From contig JAUDYN010000010.1 of the NCBI GenBank assembly GCA_030407005.1, positions 744,001-808,000 on the forward strand: a DNA stretch of 64,000 bases, read 5' to 3'. Positions within the stretch are counted from its first letter, which is position 1, and every line of letters starts with the position of its first letter. The DNA comes from Desarmillaria ectypa. Taxonomy: Eukaryota; Basidiomycota; Agaricomycetes; Agaricales; Physalacriaceae. Under the pieces are notes generated by a model that saw only the letters and a program-made list of their open reading frames with translations, was not told where the DNA came from and did not search any database. The translations under genes and the position numbers were made by a program. Positions 61,763 to 64,000 of this stretch are shown in pieces.

Positions 61763-63078
61763 ATGCCTCTTCTGTGCGTTTTTCCTCTGTAATTCTGTCA
61801 TTCCCTCATTTATCTACTTAGCAGCCCAGATACGACGCACGACTTGCTATTTCGTGACCTTGCGCCTCTCGACTTGTACAATTACTCCAAGGTCAATAGG
61901 GAAGCCTACCGATCCATTGCCTCCTTCCGTAAAAGAGCCTACATCCTCAACAAATACCTCCTCCCGTATTTCACCGAAGAGCAAAGCGCCGAATTCCGAG
62001 ACCTGCAAGAGGAGCTTGGGATCTTGATATCTGGATCAACTGCGATTCAGTTTTTCGAGCGCGATGCTGGAGAGTACGAAGCCTCGGATTTGGACTTGTA
62101 CGTCAACCACAGGCAGTGCTACAAGGTCGAGGCATTCCTGCTCCAGGCTGGGTACCACTTTCGGCCACGGAGATCCCAGCAGGAGAGTTTTGAGGCTAAT
62201 GCTAGTCTCGTCGATCGCTTGATGCATTTCATTTTCTTCACGCCCACTTCGTCGTATGCCAACCCTGCTATTGCAGGGGTATTTGATTTCTACAACGCTG
62301 CCGATAAAAAGATCCAGCTGATCACTTCCAAGTACTCACCAGTTGACGTGATCCTACACTTTCATTCTAGTGAGTTCAGACAGCAGTTTCCACTCAGAAC
62401 GTTCTCAATGAAATTTCGTAGCTTGTGTGATGAATTTTATCACATACTCCCACGCCTACTCATTGTACGCTAAGGCTACATTCGGTGAACGACGCTCTGT
62501 TCCAAGCCGGGCGAATAAGGCCCGCGATGTGGCGGCCCGAAAGAAATACCATGACCGGGGCTGGAGAACGGTCGGGGTAGCTCCAGACGATCCTGCCGTT
62601 GAGTTCCAAAATATCTTAAGACGAGTCGGGGATAAGTATTGTTGGGTCATCCCACTGGACCATCCTAGCGACAATAAAGGTCGAAGCAAAGAGGATGATC
62701 TTGTGGGCATTCATACTTGGAAAATGGACTTCTTCAAGAGCAGAGACCCTCTAATGACCTATCACATTTTATGCTCGCCGCATCTGGCTAGCAAGTATTG
62801 CGTCACGGAGGAAGTGACTAGTATGATATTCAAAACCCCGCTGGGATATGGGAATGACGAAGAGGATCGGCCGCATGATACTCATACTGCAATCTCATCG
62901 AGCGCTCCCAGTTGGTTGGTCATCGATATTTTGGTTCGCTCCATCTTTCTGACGATTTTTTGACAGGGATTATGACCTTCTGCAGCTATTAAAGAATCTG
63001 TTTGATGAACATTTCGTTCCTCCTAAGAAGGCCGGGGAATCTGAGGTTGGAGTGCGGATACAGGACCTCTTCATCTAG
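61763..63078 (+). CDS. Protein with nucleotidyltransferase-like motif, basidiomycete family
   Basis: The ATG at 61763 starts a tiny first exon (MPL). A 48-nt intron leads to SPDTTHDLLFRDLAPLDLYN, a short stretch similar to F-box-like beginnings. KVNREAYRSIASFRKRAYIL follows. The core motif is ILISGSTAIQFFERD ... SDLDLYVNHRQC: a GS followed, at a slightly long spacing, by DxD, which matches the polymerase-beta-type nucleotidyltransferase pattern. Later blocks are IQLITSKYSPVDVILHFHS, then after an intron TCVMNFITYSHAYSLYAKAT. A CWVIPLDH region and LLKNLFDEHFVPPK near the end precede the TAG at 63076-63078. Four exons. Agaricomycetes carry many related genes of unknown role. Whether it is active, or an antitoxin- or adenylyl-transfer-like protein, cannot be told. 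About 400 residues. Confidence 0.75.
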
Positions 63079-64000
63079 AGAAATACACCTCGCTGGTACG
63101 CGAAGTAGATGCAAAACAGCAATCAATCAGTTGATTTATCTACTATCTACTGTAATGAAGAGTGGATATTAAATCCTGCCAGCGCTTCGGTATGTATTGC
63201 AAGCAGCCTCTGCATTTCTTTTTCTGTACCTAGGATTTCGCTGAAATGATCGATTCAGACATTGGGTGGCCAGAGCGTGCGTGCCTTTCCCAGGCCGCCG
63301 CCGGTAACAAAAAGCATTGATGTTCTATAGAGCACTTCGAACCTTTCATCCCCCCCATTTTCCCCCTCAATCGCCATCACTCTTTCATTCGGCCAACGAG
63401 CATAACATTGCGGATTTTGACCTGGCCGAGCAGAGACCCGTTTGGATTTGAGCGACGAAGATGGGCTCGAATGTTCCCGCAAGAAACAATAAGCAGGCAC
63501 AGTGAACTCCACATTGACTTTGAAGATCCTAGAATATCGAGGAAGCCCCGTCACTGAGAAATTTTAAAGGTCCAGAGTGTCGAAAAAGTCTCAGCTCATC
63601 CAGGATCGAACAAAGATCGATCTCGACGCGCTAGTACTTGATAGTAATGCAACCGAACTTTGTATCAGGGAAACCTAAGCACACGTCTGATACATTCATC
63701 GATATCTAATATCGATATCAATCAGGAATGATGATCGGGAAATATGCCAAGATTCCCCAGTCGGGGCAGATTCGGAATTAAGGATGCCGAAAGGAAATTG
63801 CCGTTCTGATGCAGGGTGGACAAATCTTATCTCTGACTTATCTTATCTTATCTTATCTTGGCGTGGGAAGTCAGAATTAATGTAACAAAACTTTGCTTGT
63901 TCACCAAGTACCGTTCCAAAATATTTCGAAGATGGGGCAGTTTGGTACTACAGCTGGACACGGATGACTACCAAGCTCCACTTTCCAGGATTATGACTTC
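63079..64000. other. Right edge, no gene recognised
   Basis: 922 bp to the window end. A minus-strand open frame at 63255-63554 lacks an ATG and has no recognisable domain; it could be an exon of a gene beyond the window but cannot be supported. Confidence 0.4.
63837..63859. repeat. (CTTAT)n tandem repeat
   Basis: Four to five copies of CTTAT in a row, preceded by a diverged copy, in the right-edge noncoding DNA. Confidence 0.85.

Overview
This 64 kb window is nuclear DNA from a basidiomycete fungus, most likely an Agaricomycete. Protein-coding genes lie on both strands. They are split by many short introns (mostly 45-65 nt, GT-AG, a few GC-AG) and separated by short intergenic gaps. Every recognisable gene is eukaryotic and fungal. 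I found no prokaryotic, organellar or viral segment, no CRISPR array and no convincing tRNA. Gene models were rebuilt by eye from splice sites and conserved protein motifs, so individual exon edges may be slightly off.

Left part (1-31 kb), gene-dense and mostly housekeeping: the vacuolar amino-acid effluxer Atg22 (-), an OPT-family oligopeptide transporter (+), the Dol-PP-oligosaccharide flippase factor Rft1 (-), a 669-residue protein with a calponin-homology-like C-terminus (+), a DH-PH RhoGEF (-), a small Cys-rich protein (+), an F-box/LRR-type gene with two apparent frameshifts (-), the mitochondrial import receptor Tom70 (+), a short-chain dehydrogenase with an altered catalytic tyrosine (+), the PI4-kinase scaffold Ypp1/TTC7 (-) and the diphthamide factor Dph2 (+). 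A solo LTR with a perfect 5-bp target duplication lies between atg22 and the OPT gene.

Middle (31-51 kb), accessory and partly decayed: an EOS1-family membrane protein (-), a gene-poor stretch, a broken glycoside-hydrolase gene resembling GH106-type alpha-L-rhamnosidases (+), and a GH51 alpha-L-arabinofuranosidase gene (+). The GH51 gene keeps its signal peptide, TATA box and micro-exons but has lost the segment carrying the catalytic nucleophile. An alpha/beta hydrolase (-) and a multi-pass membrane protein (-) follow. Then comes a 4 kb gene-poor interval with a second copy of the solo LTR in opposite orientation. Side-by-side decay of two plant-polysaccharide enzymes would fit a lineage reducing its cell-wall-degrading repertoire, for example a mycorrhizal one; this is inference.

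Right part (51-63 kb), gene-dense again: a monofunctional catalase (+), a SulP transporter with STAS and cyclic-nucleotide-binding-like domains (-), the 3'-end processing factor CFIm25 (+), an acidic Ser-rich unknown protein (+) and a protein with a nucleotidyltransferase-like motif (+). The genes are independent units and there is no obvious biosynthetic cluster. I did not find a clear new multi-gene system. The most unusual signals are the GH51 micro-exons with the lost nucleophile, the Tyr-to-His change in the dehydrogenase, the GC-AG introns and the solo LTR pair.
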